A DNA stretch of 64,000 bases from Dipteronia dyeriana (GCA_032871835.1 CM065297.1:44954203-45018202); one strand, 5' to 3'. Positions 22,338-34,089 are shown, numbered from the stretch's first letter. Numbers and translations are program-made. The notes: generated by a model from the letters alone, not told the origin.

Positions 22338-24724
22338 AAGCGTCTGGAGTGCTGGAAGGACCCCCAGGTCCGAATCTGCTAGGAGGAAGGTCATCACCCC
22401 TGTAATTATTGGTCTGGTTTTCGAATTCCGGCTAGGTGATATCAATCTCTAGGTCGTTAGCCATGAACAGAGAATAATCTGTGTTTGGCAAGGGGCCAAC
22501 ATCAACTCCCTTGGTCTGAGCACCACTCTCTTCACCAGTGTGGAAAGCCAGTAAGGAAGACTTTGAAGGAAGCTATAAATACATAGGATTCCTTCCCGAT
22601 GGATGTGTAATAGGCCTTCCACCTAATCCTCTTATTTTTGATGGCCACCAAGGACTTGTCTTTAAGTCTCTTGATAGTCCTGTCCCATTTTTGATTGGCC
22701 TCCCTTGTGGACCTCTTCTTGACACCAAAATATACTCAAGTAGTGGCCAGCCTTTTCTCAAATTCTCTTAGCATGAAAACAACGAAGGTTGGAGACCACT
22801 TGTAGTGATCAACGTTCTGGACTTCAAGGGCTGACCTGACCTCCTAGGAAAGCACCTCCATACTGACTTGTTGTTGTTCTAGATCACTTGCCAAGTGCTC
22901 ATAATTGATCCGAGCCTCCTCAGATGCCTAATGCATCACAAACATGACTTGTTGAGCAGAGATAAGGTGTCTTGGGTAATCCATGTCTCCTCTTTGGATT
23001 TATTTGCTACCGTTTAAGCCATGATGACCCTCGACTCGAATTCAGCGCTTCGTAATTCTACCCTTGTGAACCTCTTCTCTAACTCAACATTCCGTGTAGT
23101 GAGCTCTTTTAGAGTTGTCTCAACAGCAAAAACCCTGCTCTGAACTTTGGCTATGGTCTTCCTTAGGGCGACCTCAGTCATGGTATGGGTCTTTAATTTC
23201 TCCTCGTCCTGCCTGACTTTGGACACACTGGAAAAATGAGGACTTGAGAGCATTATCCTTTTCAGCAATACCCTTCTTCAATTGAGATATCTCTACAACC
23301 TTCTTCTTTTGATCAGCCGAGGCTCAAGTTAGCTCCTCCACCTCTTGAAAGGAGAAGTGAACTAAGAAAACTAGCAAATACATAGGAAGCACTTACAAAG
23401 ATTTCATTGTTGAAGATCATGTGGATTCACTTGGATGAACTAGCAGCCTTGGCTTCCCTCCAGTATCCAACACCAATATGCCCCTCGCTAGTTGACATTG
23501 ATCGAAGCATGGAAAGGGGGTCGTTGTGAGAGCTACTTGAACTGGAAATAGGAAGACCCAGAAATAAAAGCAGTAGGTGGAGCTAAAGGAGTAGACCCAT
23601 CATGGCTGGAAGCAGAAGTGATTTGGGGTGCTACAGGAGAGGTCGAGCATGTAACACTTTGCACCTTTGAAGTTTTAGCGCTCTCTCTAGCCAGAAAGGC
23701 AGTCGTAAGGACCTTAAAACCCTACCTCTCAGGGGCTTGACCTTCAGTAATATCATCCTAAGGAAGAGACGCAGAAGGTATGATAGAGGGGACAATCCCA
23801 GTTTGGCTTGCCCCTACAATTTCAGCTAGCTTGACTGCTGCACCTACCTTTGATTTGCACACTGTGAGGATTGCTTGCTCCTTAGTGACATCGATCAACT
23901 CCTCATTAGTAAATTGCTCCTCCAAGTTAGCCCCACCATCATCAGAGTCAAAGTCAGTAAAGACTATCTGACCTGTAATAAAAAACTGCGTTGGGGCATT
24001 GCCTAGGCGATGTATAGGCAGATCAGAAGAAGGGGCAATCAACTTGAACCCGAGAAGGCTCAGGATGAGAGGAAGGCATTGTCGGATCAACTGCCTTGAT
24101 CAGAACAGATGGGAGAGAAGTAGATATTTTAGACACCCGATCGCCTCTTTTCTTCGATCGCTGCTCCCGTAGAATTTAATCAGTCAGGGTCTCCTGATCA
24201 TCTTCATCTTCCTCATCCTCATCCAGGATGATAGGATCATTCCCCAGTTAGGAAGGCACCAAATCAACAACATATAGAGCCCATATTCTTTTACAGATGG
24301 CTTTCGGGGTAGATGATCCCTCTACAGTCTTGGCCACTTTACCACTGAGGATCTTTTCACCAGACTCTACCCTACGGGATTTATCCTTGACTTATCTCTG
24401 CTTGGCCTATCCCTAGTGGGTCTATCATGGCTCAACCTCTCCCTGTTAGACCTATCTCAATCAGACTTCTCTAGGGTAGATTGCACCCGAGTGGACCTTT
24501 CTATAGATGACCCTATTCTACCACTTCGGGGAGGAAGGGCATCATGACTACCTGTTTAAACTTGTCCAACAGGAATCGCCCGAGAGTCACGATCAGACTC
24601 ATAAATGTGCTCTACCAAATCATGCTTAATGGGAGCAATTCCCTAAGTCACCTGATACAACAACCGCTTTCCTGCTAACTCGATCAAGGTTTTTAGCCTT
24701 TTCAGCTTGCTCATGAGCAATAAT
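22338..24724 (-). pseudogene. Tat-1 antisense ORF remnant (aORF)
   Basis: Opposite to pol, several frames form one decayed protein. The N-terminal part (24724-24300) begins with an EQAEKAKNLDRVS-like segment and an Arg/Ser-rich region. An acidic part lies at 24090-23758 (IVFTDFDSDDGGANLEEQF). A coiled coil follows at 23268-23014 (TTRNVELEKRFTRVELRSAEFESR) and continues through ASEEARINYEHLASDLEQQQ near 22850-22930. The end is near GPGGPSSTPDA at about 22338. The function is unknown. Tat elements such as Grande carry an antisense ORF at this place. The N-terminal part is duplicated at 44199-44660. Confidence 0.7.
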
Positions 24725-27143
24725 TGTAGGGAAAAAACGGTTCAAAACATAACGGAAGCATGAGAAATAAGAAAATTAGGGTTTGCGTATAAATAATTTT
24801 TTTCCCTTTTATGCAACGAGTACCTTAACCCTAGATTAATTGATGTATATAAAAAGTGCCGTATCTTTTTCTCTTGACGATTGAACAAGCGCCGAATTGA
24901 TTCCGCAAGATCTTCAAATCTAATCACGAACGTGAATCACCTTGGAGAGTGGGCTCCCTTTCTTTAAATTGTATACTTAAGGAAGGAGAAAAACAAAATC
25001 TTTTCTTTGTTAGTTACAAATATCCTCCAAGAGAAAAATCCAAGAACGTCCCGTCACTTGTGAATTATCAATCAATTTGATTGAAACTTGTGTGAACCTT
25101 TATTTGATGTTGTGCACAAAACCCTTTTGATGTAAAGGATACTAGTATACTGTCGAAAACAAAAAGTTTCATTTTTTTGCATCTTGGCCAAATTCACACA
25201 CTATTGCTTAGAGTTGATCGAATTTAATCTAGAGTAAAATCATATTTTTCTTCCTCAAAATTCCTATGATGGCCGAATTCTCTCCACAAAGAATTACCTA
25301 GGCTAGCCGAAATCTTCTCTTGAAATTGCCTTAGAGCTGGCAGAAAATCACATACATATATATAGCATCATAAATCCTCTCTTAAGAAGGATTTACATGG
25401 TTGGCAATAATCCTTTCCTTAGGTGGATTTATTGGGTAGTTAAGAATCCTTATCTAAAAGGAATTCTATCCTTTTGTATACATACATGGGCTGGCCGAAT
25501 TTCATAGGTTATAGATTAGGATCAAAAATATTTTCCTAAGAAGGATTTACTTGATAGTTAAGAATCTTTTCCTTAGGGTGATTTACTTGGTGGTTAAGAA
25601 TCCTTTTTCAAAAAGGAATTATATCCTCCACCAAGACTCCTAATCCAACTCAATAGTGTATTTGTAACCATATTAAAGACTTCCTAATTTTATTAGATCA
25701 ATAACTTCTTTTATTTATCTACTTATCAAATATAGTCTTTAATATTAATTATACTACTAACAATAGTATAATTTTAGGAGACCATCTCTTATTAGGAAAA
25801 AGATTTTGACTTTTAATTAAATAATTAATTAGCAAACAAATTAATTAATTTCTATTTAATTAAAAAATAAAATAAAAATAATTTAATTTAAGCTATTCTT
25901 AATAGACTTGCCGCCAAACACATGTATATGGCCCAAATATTAATTTTCTTATTTTATTAAATCCATTGGACCTTAATAAAAAGTCCACATGTGAACTAGG
26001 CCTATTACTACAAAAAGAAACAAGTTCACATGCCTTAATACAATTCTAGATGAACCCCTAAATTGGTCCGATAGAATATATCAAGTGATCCATGCAAGTT
26101 CGTGTGGATTGGGGATCTTGGCGAGCTATCTAATTAAAGCTTCAATAGACACAACCCAATCACAATCAACAAATGATTCACTTAGGTCTGATCTATTTAA
26201 TTTTAGTTCATTCCACTAAAGAACTAAAATTGAACTCTTAAATAAAGATAGAATAAGTTGATGTTACTCATTCATACCCTAGACAACCTTATTGGAGAAA
26301 GTGTATCCTCGTGAAGAATACCAGTAATCGCCAAGAGCTCATAGACCACCTATAGCTCTCCAAGTTACCGTATTTACTCATATGACCACATTTTGAACTT
26401 GGATATTTTGACTTGTCCAGAAGCCATGTTTCAATAGACACTATTGAAAACTTAACGTTATGATTTAATATCCAATACCTCAAAACATCCATATGATGGT
26501 ATTCTACTCTCATTAAATAAATGGAGCCATAATGTCCATATCTATACATGAAGTCCACTATCGATTAACAATTGAATACCACCAAACTATCAAAGATAGA
26601 CTATGCTATATAATCGTACTCATTGATAGCTCAAATGATAACATTTGCAACCATAAGTCCATCATTTATCTCAGGATTAAGATAGACACTCCGTTTGTCT
26701 TCAAATGAAAACTTTTATCGATTGACGGTTCTAGTTAACGTATTTCATTTTGATCCTATTCAATGCACTCAGTGCATTAGATTCTTTTGCCAAAAGACAC
26801 CACACTTTGATGATTTTACACTCATCATAACACATTTTATCCCACTCTAATGCTAGCAAAAGAATCTAGAACTTTGACAAGATAAAGGCGCCCAATCTTT
26901 TATCTTAGGTTGTGAATATTATTCAAGACTAACTAAAGAATTGTGTCTACCTCATACATATCAAGATGTATGAACAATTCTTCTTTTCTCATAGTCTTTT
27001 GACCTTATGATTATTTACTTTTGACAATTATAATAATTAAACTATAAATGCTATATGATTTGTCAAACTAGAAATCACTTTATTAATATGAAAAGATTGT
27101 CAAATACATTATTATACTCTTGCTATTGAGCATAGTCCTGACA
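24725..27143 (-). repeat. Copia-A LTR (3' LTR of the minus-strand element)
   Basis: On the minus strand it starts TGTCAGGACTATGCTC and ends TTTCCCTACA, 2.42 kb. It is homologous to the LTRs at 41877, 44661, 46625, 53470 and 63068. It contains a (TTAATTAA)-rich stretch and the phrase AATTCGGC repeated several times. Confidence 0.9.
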
Positions 27144-27157
27144 ATCTCCCACTTGCT

Positions 27158-28620
27158 CTATAGCAAATCTGTCATATCTCTCATCCCCATGTTCTCTAGA
27201 TGCCCATTAAAACTCTTTTGTGGAAGAGCCTTTGTAAAGGGTTCAGCTAGATTTTCTGTTGACGCGATCTTGGTAATCGTCACGTCACCCCTATGCACAA
27301 TTTCCCTTAGAAGGTGATACTTTCTTTCAATGTGTTTCCCTCTCTTATGACTCATTGGTTCTCCCGAATTAGCCACTGCTATACTATTGTCACAATAGAT
27401 AGTGATATGCTTATTCGCATAAGAACCCACTTCTAAGTCAATCAAGAATTGGCGGAGCCAGACAGCCTCTTTAGCAGCCTTGCATGCGGTAACATACTCG
27501 GCTTCCATGGGTGAATCTGCAATACAAGATTTCTTCATACTCCTCAATATGACTGCCCCTCATCCAATAGTAAACACAGATCCTGATGTTGATCTCCTTG
27601 AGTAAGAATCTGACTGAAAATCAGAATCTGTATACCCAATGGGAGTTAAATCCCCTTCAGAGTATACAAGCATATAATCTCTCGTTCTTCTAAGATACTT
27701 GAAAATATGCTTGACTGCCATCCAGTGATTAGGACCAGGCTTCGATTGAAACCTACTAACTATGCCCACAATAAAACAAATATATGGTCTAGTACAGAGT
27801 ATTGCATACATGAGACTTCCCACTGTCGATGCATATGGAACCCTACTCATGAATTGCTCTTCATGCTCATTCTTAGGAACTTGTTCCTTAGAAAGTTTGA
27901 TTCCATGTCTGAAAGGTTACATACCTCTCTTGGAATCTTGCATGGAAAACCTATACAAGATTTTATCTATGTATGAAGCTCGGGATAATGCAATCGTTCT
28001 ATTCTTTCTATCCCTTATGACTTGGATGCCAAGAATATAACTTGCTTCTCCTAAGTCCTTCATATCAAATTGTTTTGCTAACCATTCTTTTATTGATGTC
28101 AGTACACCTACATCATTTTCGATGAATAGTATATCATCAACGTAAAGAACTAGGAAAACCAACTTGTCGCCTTTAATCCTTTTGTACACACAAGGTTCAT
28201 CAAGGTTTTGAATAAATCCTAAACTTTTCACGGCTTGATCGAACCTTATGTTCTAGGATGTAGATGCTTGCTTCAATCCATATATTGATCTTTACAACTT
28301 GTATACACTTTCCTCTTGGCCCTTTTCAGTGAATCCTTTTGGTTACATCATGTAGATGCTTTCGTCAAGACTTCCATTAAGGAAAACTATCTTGATGTCC
28401 ATTTGCCAAATCTTTAGGTCTAGAGATGCCGCAATGGATAAGAGTATCCTAATGGATTTAATCATGGTCACAGGAGACAAGGTTTCTTCATAATCGATAC
28501 CTTCCCTCTATGTATAACCTTTAGCTACCAATCTAGCTTTAAAGGTTTCCACCTTTCTATCCATTCCTCTTTTCCTCTTGTATACCCACTTGCACCTGAT
28601 GGGCTTTATCCCTTTATGCA
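27158..28620 (-). pseudogene. pol: Copia-A (minus) reverse transcriptase and RNase H
   Basis: RNase H shows GYTDSDFQSDSYSRRSTSGS, MEAEYVTACKAAKEAVWL, YCDNSIAVANSGEP and HIERKYHLLREIVHRG, ending at 27158. RT shows the catalytic YVDDILFI and GDKLVFLVL near 28140, with the N-terminal half (28232-28620) broken by stops. A TGA-type break at 27560 separates the two RNase H parts. Copia order and motifs are clear. Confidence 0.87.
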
Positions 28621-28882
28621 AGTCTACAAGAGACCAGACTTTTTTTTTGAACATAGATTCAATTTTAGTTTACATTACCTTTTCCTAATTACGACAATCA
28701 ACATCTTCCATAGCTTCCTTGTACGTATAGGGATCATCGTCGTTCGAAAGATTCTCTACAGATTCTCCTAGATAGATATATCTTTCAGGTTGTCTAACAA
28801 CCCTCCCACTATGACGAGGTATGGTAGATTGTTGATCTTGTGTTGGTATGGAACTTACAATTGAGCTTGGTTGCTAAACCTC

Positions 28883-29911
28883 TTATGGAATTGTATCTCC
28901 TGAAAGTTCATTCAGGACAATTCTACTTTTAGGCACAAAATTATTCATATAGTCCTCTTCCAGAAATTTAGCATTTGTTGAAACAAATACTTTAAGATCT
29001 GACGGACTATAGAAATAATATCCTTTTGTTCCTTTTGTTCCTTTTGGATACCCTACAAATATGCATGTTTCTGAACGGGACTCCATCTTTTCTGTCTTTC
29101 CTTTTAACACATGCACAGGACATCCAAATATCCTTAAGTGTTGTAAACAAGGCTTTCGCCCGGTCCACAACTCATGCGGTGTTGTAGGAAACCTACTTAG
29201 ATGGTACATCATTTAGAATGTACATTGCGGTTTGTAAAGCATATCCCTAAAAGAATTAGGGAGCGTTGAATAACTCAACATAGACCTAACCATGTCCAAA
29301 ATAGTTATATTTCTCCTTTTTGCCACCCCATTTTGTTGAGGTGTGCTTGCTGCAGAAAACTAAGAAACTATCCCATTATCAATAAGATATTGCTAAAACT
29401 CACCAGATAGATATTCTCCACCACGATCAGACCTCAAGATTTTTATACGTTTCACAAGCTGATTTTCTACTTCAGCTTTAAATGCTTTGAACATATCAAA
29501 AGCATCCGATTTATGTCTCATGAGATACACATAGCCAAGACTTGAGTGATCATCCGTGAAAGTGATGAAGTACTCATATCCACCTCTAGCTTGAATGCTC
29601 ATGGGTCTACACACATCAGTGTATCAATCCTAAACATTCGATGGCTCTTGTGCCTTTGGTCATAAATGACCTTTGGTCATTTTACCTTCCAAACAAGATT
29701 CACAAGTTGGTAGATCATCAACCTTTAAGTCACTTAGAGGTCCGTCACTTACCAATCTTTTAATTCTATTAAGGTTAATATGACCTAGGCGCAAATGCCA
29801 TAGGTCGGTTTCATCTTTTGATAATTTTACTCTTTTATGATTAGGTTCCGTTGATTCCATGACTAACAAGTGAGAGATATTTATATGCAAGTAGAATAAA
29901 CTGTTTTCCAA
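28883..29911 (-). pseudogene. pol: Copia-A (minus) integrase and GAG-pre-integrase
   Basis: GAG-pre-integrase reads LWHLRLGHINLNRIKRL with CESCLEGKM (29911-29660). The core shows FTDDHSSLGYVYLM and ILRSDRGGEYLS (29614-29393). The C-terminal part has PHELWTGRKP and IFGCPVHVLKGK (29212-28883), with a small KGT-KGT duplication. Stops lie between the segments. Confidence 0.85.
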
Positions 29912-30300
29912 TGTACCTTTACAAACAAATTTGTTATTCTTACTAATAATAAAACCTTTATTAAAAGTAACCGTATATCCAAATTTATTAAAACAAGAGA
30001 CCGAAACTAAACTCCTCTTGAATTATGGTACATAATAAACGTTTATTAAAACTAAATGCCTATAAGAATCTAAATTGATTCTAATATCTCCCATTACACT
30101 AGTAGAAACCAACGCTCTGTTGCCTAAATGCAAGTTGAATTCATTCTTTTTTAGTCTATTCATTTGACCAAATTGCTTTTTCTTCTGCTGTTTCTTAACC
30201 TTCTAACGGGTCTTAACAGTAGCAACTTTACCAACCATATGAATCTCTTGACCTTTAACTTTCACAAGGATCTTCTCAATGCTTTTGTCATCTCGAATCA
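29912..30300 (-). pseudogene. gag: Copia-A (minus) gag tail with the knuckle and protease site deleted
   Basis: The frame links a lysine-rich gag tail (KKQQKKKQF) directly to NEFNLHLGNR. In the plus-strand relative these are separated by the CCHC knuckle and the DSGATNHV protease site (50298-50450). About 200 bp have been lost here. No zinc knuckle remains. Confidence 0.7.
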
Positions 30301-30985
30301 ACCCAAGTTGGCTAAAGAAAACCCGTCAAACCCCCGACTGAGATAGCGTAAACAATTGGGTAGGAAGGTCCACTCGGGGTTGTCAAGATGGTTGGGGCTA
30401 AGGTTGTGATCAGGTAAAACCGTTGATCGGGGGAAGTGAATTTGGTTAGGTGTAACAGGTGGTCTGTTGCATGACACATGGATTGCACTTAGGTTCAATG
30501 AACTTATGACTCAAATGGGTAGAGAATGAACCCTAATTAAGTAATATGTCTAGAAGCATACTTTGATTAGGAGGTAAATTTCCTTATAGATATCAAAGTC
30601 CATACTAGGTAAGAAATCCAACACAATCAACGCAAAACAAGGAAGAAGGATAACAAGACTCCAATAACTTAGAGTTTTGGTTAAATACGGGAATTTTCTT
30701 TACTTGTATACCAAGAATTAGGGTTCTACGCATGTATAAATAGGCCCTAATGGTGCCCATAAAAAAGTTAAGGTCAATTAAGCTTATAAGAGGGCAAGCG
30801 AGATTGTACGTGTAAATTTTATCAACCTAGTGGAATTTTCTCACCATTACCAAAAACCGTAGATGTTTCCCTACCTTGGGGTTTTGCTACGTAAAATCTT
30901 GTGTTTTTCCTGCTTTTTATTCATTTATGATTATAGTTCGATTGTTTATTCATATTACTTGTTTTATAAGTGATTAATCCAAAAA
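30301..30985 (+). repeat. Copia-LTR-like scrap of another family
   Basis: No gene. A TATA-like TATAAATA lies at 30735-30742. Downstream is GATGTTTCCCTACCTTGGGG followed by TTTTGCTACGTAAAATC, wording common in the R/U5 part of plant copia LTRs. Both borders are abrupt (Copia-A gag on the left, Copia-D LTR on the right), so it is probably a partial LTR. Family not identified. Confidence 0.45.
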
Positions 30986-30989
30986 TCAC

Positions 30990-31876
30990 CATTGAAAGAA
31001 CTTGAATTTGTGCTGATGATATTCCATATTGAGTTTCGGTCATTTCGATTACTCATTCATTAAGTTTCGAGTTCAAATTGGGAAGTTAAGAAACTTTCTG
31101 CGTCGTTATCGCTCAATGTTTTCATCTTTGATTTTCAAGTTGAATTCTATATTTTTTATGAAAGTTTTCTTGACGTCCTTGTGCATGAGAGAGTCCCGAT
31201 TTGTAATCTGAAAACTAATTCAAACTAGGAGTTCATAGGCCAGGAAATGGCCAATGAACGCGAATGAGTGCTAGGGGAGGAAAGGAACCAAGCAAGAGGC
31301 CCAAGCTCGTCTCCCCGTGGAGGCGTGTGACCTCCATGGGAAGAGCAACCCTTTGCCCCTGTGGAGCCCGTACGCCTCCATGAGGATGCAGAGGTGGCTT
31401 ACTTGATGGGTTGCTCAATCTCTCTTTTCTTTCCCTCATTTATAAACCACTTTCTATCGTTTCATTCCATGAAGAAAAAATTGAAAAACACAAGTGCAGA
31501 AATTTTCTCTCCAATTTTCCTATCTTTCAAACACGATAACTCTCTCATTTGGAGTCCGAATCCATTTCCATAATATTTTGGAGTCATTTGATTAAGATTT
31601 CTGCTAGCACCAGTCACAAAAATGAGGCTGTATTTTTTCATAAAAGGTATTGATTTCTCTCTTGAGTTTGATCTTCAAGTCTTTAATCTCCTTGGTTTTT
31701 CTTCTTCTACATATGTATGTTTGATGTGTAAACATTGATTAAAGCAAAGAACTCTAATAGAGCTAGATTGAGCTTTATTTAACATGCATATTGAGTTAGA
31801 ATTCTTAAATCTTTGTTTTCATAAATTTGTGTAGTTGTATTATGCTAGCTTCAAATCTAAGGCTATTTGTGTAATT
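30990..31876 (+). repeat. Copia-D 5' LTR, left part
   Basis: Collinear with 54507-55420 of the solo Copia-D LTR (for example GAACTTGAATTT, GAGAGAGTCC and AGGTATTGATTT phrases). It ends at the Athila-E LTR. Its last 75 bases are repeated at the start of the right part. Confidence 0.75.
31798..31872 (+). repeat. 75-bp flank duplication, left copy
   Basis: GAATTCTTAAATCTTTG through GGCTATTTGTG on the left of Athila-E recurs at 38488-38562 on its right, with about seven differences. It replaces the usual five-base duplication. Confidence 0.75.
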
Positions 31877-32141
31877 TGATTAACATTGAAAAGTGTATGT
31901 TTTCTAAGGGATAATATCATCATTTTACACTTTCAATATGATTAATTCCCCAATTTAGACATAATTTCGTTCGCTCGCTTAAATAGATGTGTTGTGTAGT
32001 AATCAGTGTATTTTTCTTAGTATTTCAGAGGTAATTCGATCAATTCAGAATTATGGAGAAGTCAGATGGCAAAACAAACATCGTTTTCAAGTTTAGAACG
32101 TCAAAAACCTTAGGAAGGCCACGAAGGACATTTTTGTAATT

Positions 32142-32452
32142 TTGACTATTCACTGTTCATATTTGACTTTCACTGTTCACAGTTGACTTTCACTGTTCCT
32201 GATGATGTGGCACATTCCAATTGGACTGAACTGCGAGTGCACCATACATGCGACTGCAGAGAGTCACATTCTAGAAGTCGGTGCACTGTTCTTAGTTGAC
32301 TTTCTAGAAGATTATTGACCGATGACGCGACACATTTCTATTGGCCTAAATTGTGAAAGCACCGTACATGTGCTGCAGAGAATAATATTCTAGAAGCCGA
32401 TGCACTGTTCACTATTGACTTTCACGGATGCGTTTACTGTTCACTGTTGACT
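32142..32452 (+). promoter_or_regulatory. Cluster of W-box-like and HSE-like motifs in Athila-E U3
   Basis: Seven TTGAC[T/C] cores start at 32142, 32163, 32183, 32296, 32315, 32415 and 32447. Three TTCTAGAA palindromes, which fit the TTCnnGAA heat-shock-element core, lie at 32269, 32302 and 32388. A TGACGTGG bZIP-type core lies just downstream near 32461. All are upstream of the TATA box. The 3' LTR has most of the same motifs. Stress-responsive control is an inference from motifs only. Confidence 0.5.
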
Positions 32453-32527
32453 ATTCACTGATGACGTGGGGCAATCTGGACGCTACATTCTAAATTCATT
32501 CGATGGTCAATTTTCATTTGTATTTTG

Positions 32528-32535
32528 TATAAATA
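32528..32535 (+). promoter_or_regulatory. Athila-E TATA box, 5' LTR
   Basis: TATAAATA followed by GGGG, repeated at 37709-37716 in the 3' LTR. It marks the probable U3/R transition a few tens of bases downstream. Confidence 0.75.
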
Positions 32536-32738
32536 GGGGACTTCTCCCCCTAATTTGCATATTCTGAATCCAAATCTGATATTAGATTTGTGAAATTCTC
32601 TCTCTTTTGTTCTCAAATCCTCAGTTTAAATAAAATATTTATTTTCTAGTTAAATTATGTCTGGCTAATTTTAGATAGCTGGGGCCAAAGGTGATACTGT
32701 TGGTATAGAAAATATGATCCAATAATGGTAAGTTTTTT

Positions 32739-32975
32739 ACTCACTGTAGTCAGACAGATATTGTCTAGCACAGTGAGTACTTTTACCTATATTTATCAGA
32801 GAGTGGTTTCTCCCCTCTGATCTTTGTGGAGTTTTTGACTCACTGTAGACAGACAGATATTGTCTAGCACAATGGGTACTTTTACACATATCTATCAGAG
32901 AGTGGTTTATCCCCTCTAATCTTTGTGAAGTTTTGACTCACTGTAGACAGACAGATGTTGTCTTACATAGTGAGT
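32739..32975 (+). repeat. Tandem hairpin array in Athila-E R/U5 (5' LTR)
   Basis: Three units with a period of about 99 bp. In each, ACTCACTGT pairs with ACAGTGAGT and AGACA pairs with TGTCT, giving a 14-bp interrupted stem (units at 32739-32778, 32838-32877 and 32936-32975). Each is separated by a CTATCAGAGAGTGGTTT-like spacer. The array is downstream of the TATA box and so probably transcribed. Confidence 0.82.
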
Positions 32976-33096
32976 ACTTTTACGCATATCTATTAGAGAT
33001 TAGTCCGTGGTTCGACCCGGTCTTACCGGTTAATTTATTACTTTGACACTCTTATACTTGGGAGTATAAACACTTTTTTAGGACGTGTCAAGTTTT

Positions 33097-33114
33097 TGGC
33101 ACCGTTGTCAGGGA
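33097..33114 (+). promoter_or_regulatory. Athila-E primer-binding site
   Basis: TGGCACCGTTGTCAGGGA begins six bases after the LTR. Athila-group elements use this tRNA-Asp-type site. It differs slightly from the common TGGCGCCGTTGCC form. Confidence 0.82.
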
Positions 33115-33562
33115 GGTAAGTCCACCTTTTCTTTGTAGAAGTAATTTCTTTTTATTTTTATTTTAGTTTTGCTACTTTTTTTCCATCTTCTTTGTTCTTA
33201 TTTTGTATTCAATTTTGCATCACTCATCTCAATCATAAACTTCACCCACTTTAAAAAAAAGCACTTGTAATCATTAATCAAATTTTTGCATTTTAGTCCT
33301 TTAACTTTTTATTTGCATTTTAGCTTAGATCTAGTTTGTATTTGCATATAGGTCATTTTTTTCTTTTTTGCATATCAGTTCCTGTAATTATCATATTTTC
33401 ACTTTAGTCCTTATATTTATAATTATTTGCACTTTTGCCCCAACACTTATGTATATTTGCGTTTAAACCCCTAAAATTTTGCATCTTGTTATTTTTATCA
33501 CTTTTTCTTTTATTTTCTTCATTTTTGTGTATTTCACCTCCATGAACCCTCATTAAATTTGC
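33115..33562 (+). other. Athila-E leader
   Basis: AT- and T-rich untranslated leader with repeated TTTTAGTCC-like phrases (TTTTAGTCCTTT, ACTTTAGTCCTTA). No gene seen. Confidence 0.65.
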
Positions 33563-34036
33563 ATGAGACGTTGGTCTCGAACATCTAGTGGTAGATTAAT
33601 TAGGAGATCACAATCACCCACATTCACCAACAACATGGCTGAAAACCCACTTAGACATCCAGTAGGAAACCAAGCCGAAAACCTTTTAAACAACCTTGAC
33701 AACATATCTCAACACAGCAACCATCTGCCTTATGTTGACCTTGACCAACACATTAACCAAAATCCACCTAGAACTCTTAGAGACTACATGAATCCCACAC
33801 TTACTAGAGCACCTTCATGCATAGTTTTCCCACAAAATGCAACACACTTTAATTTTAAACAGGGAATCATTCAACTTTCACCTAATTTTCACGGTCTTGA
33901 ATCTGAAAACCCATATTTGAGGAAGTCTGTAACACTTACACTGGCCAAAATGTTAGCATGAATATAATCAGGCTTAAGTTTTTCCCTTTTTCCGTAAAAG
34001 ATAAAGCTAAAACTTGGTTACAAAAAGACTCTTAGA
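33563..34036 (+). pseudogene. gag: Athila-E gag remnant
   Basis: The first frame ends with RTLRDYMNPTLTRAPSCIVFP, NATHFNFKQGIIQLSPNFHGL and ESENPYL, the most characteristic stretch of Athila gag. A small deletion near 33918 shifts the frame into EEVCNTYTGQNVSMNIIRLK and FPFSVKDKAKTWLQ before a TAG at 34034-34036. The rest of gag and all of pol are absent, so this is a 5' gag stub. It may survive because packaging signals overlap it (inference). Confidence 0.85.
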
Positions 34037-34089
34037 AAATACAGATTTTCAAAAAAAATCTGCCGTCTTTTTTGACCCTTGCTACAAAG

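Larger units (their letters stand above)
16918..24724 (+). mobile_element. Tat-1: Tat-lineage Ty3-gypsy element, decayed and truncated
   Basis: The coding order is gag, protease, RT, RNase H, a second RNase H, integrase, with an antisense ORF downstream. The second RNase H and the antisense ORF are hallmarks of Tat elements (a Grande-like arrangement). Gag begins before the window (1-133) and is split by Copia-1. The right side is cut by a Copia-A LTR at 24725. No Tat-1 LTR is visible. Stops are dense throughout, so this is the oldest layer of the left third. Confidence 0.85.
24725..30300 (-). mobile_element. Copia-A element, minus strand, 5'-truncated
   Basis: The 3' LTR (24725-27143) lies against Tat-1. 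The purine-rich GCAAGTGGGAGAT precedes it on the minus strand. Decayed pol then reads leftwards through RNase H, RT, integrase and the gag tail, ending near 30300 without a PBS or 5' LTR. The same family recurs on the plus strand at 44661-59601. Five bases left of the LTR are ATAAT; no partner can be tested because the other end is lost. Confidence 0.88.
31877..33090 (+). repeat. Athila-E 5' LTR
   Basis: Begins TGATTAACATTG and ends GGACGTGTCA; direct repeat of 37057-38488. A W-box/heat-shock-like cluster lies at 32142-32452, TATAAATA at 32528, and hairpin repeats at 32739-32975. Confidence 0.9.

Noticed and set aside
22538..22771. Plus-strand 77-codon frame in the Tat-1 3' region
   Set aside because: The minus strand here fits the antisense ORF (coiled-coil segments on both sides). 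The plus frame is its shadow.
31233..31439. Minus-strand 68-codon frame with Pro/Gly-rich translation
   Set aside because: Falls in the Copia-D LTR in a locally GC-richer patch; no conservation in the solo LTR.
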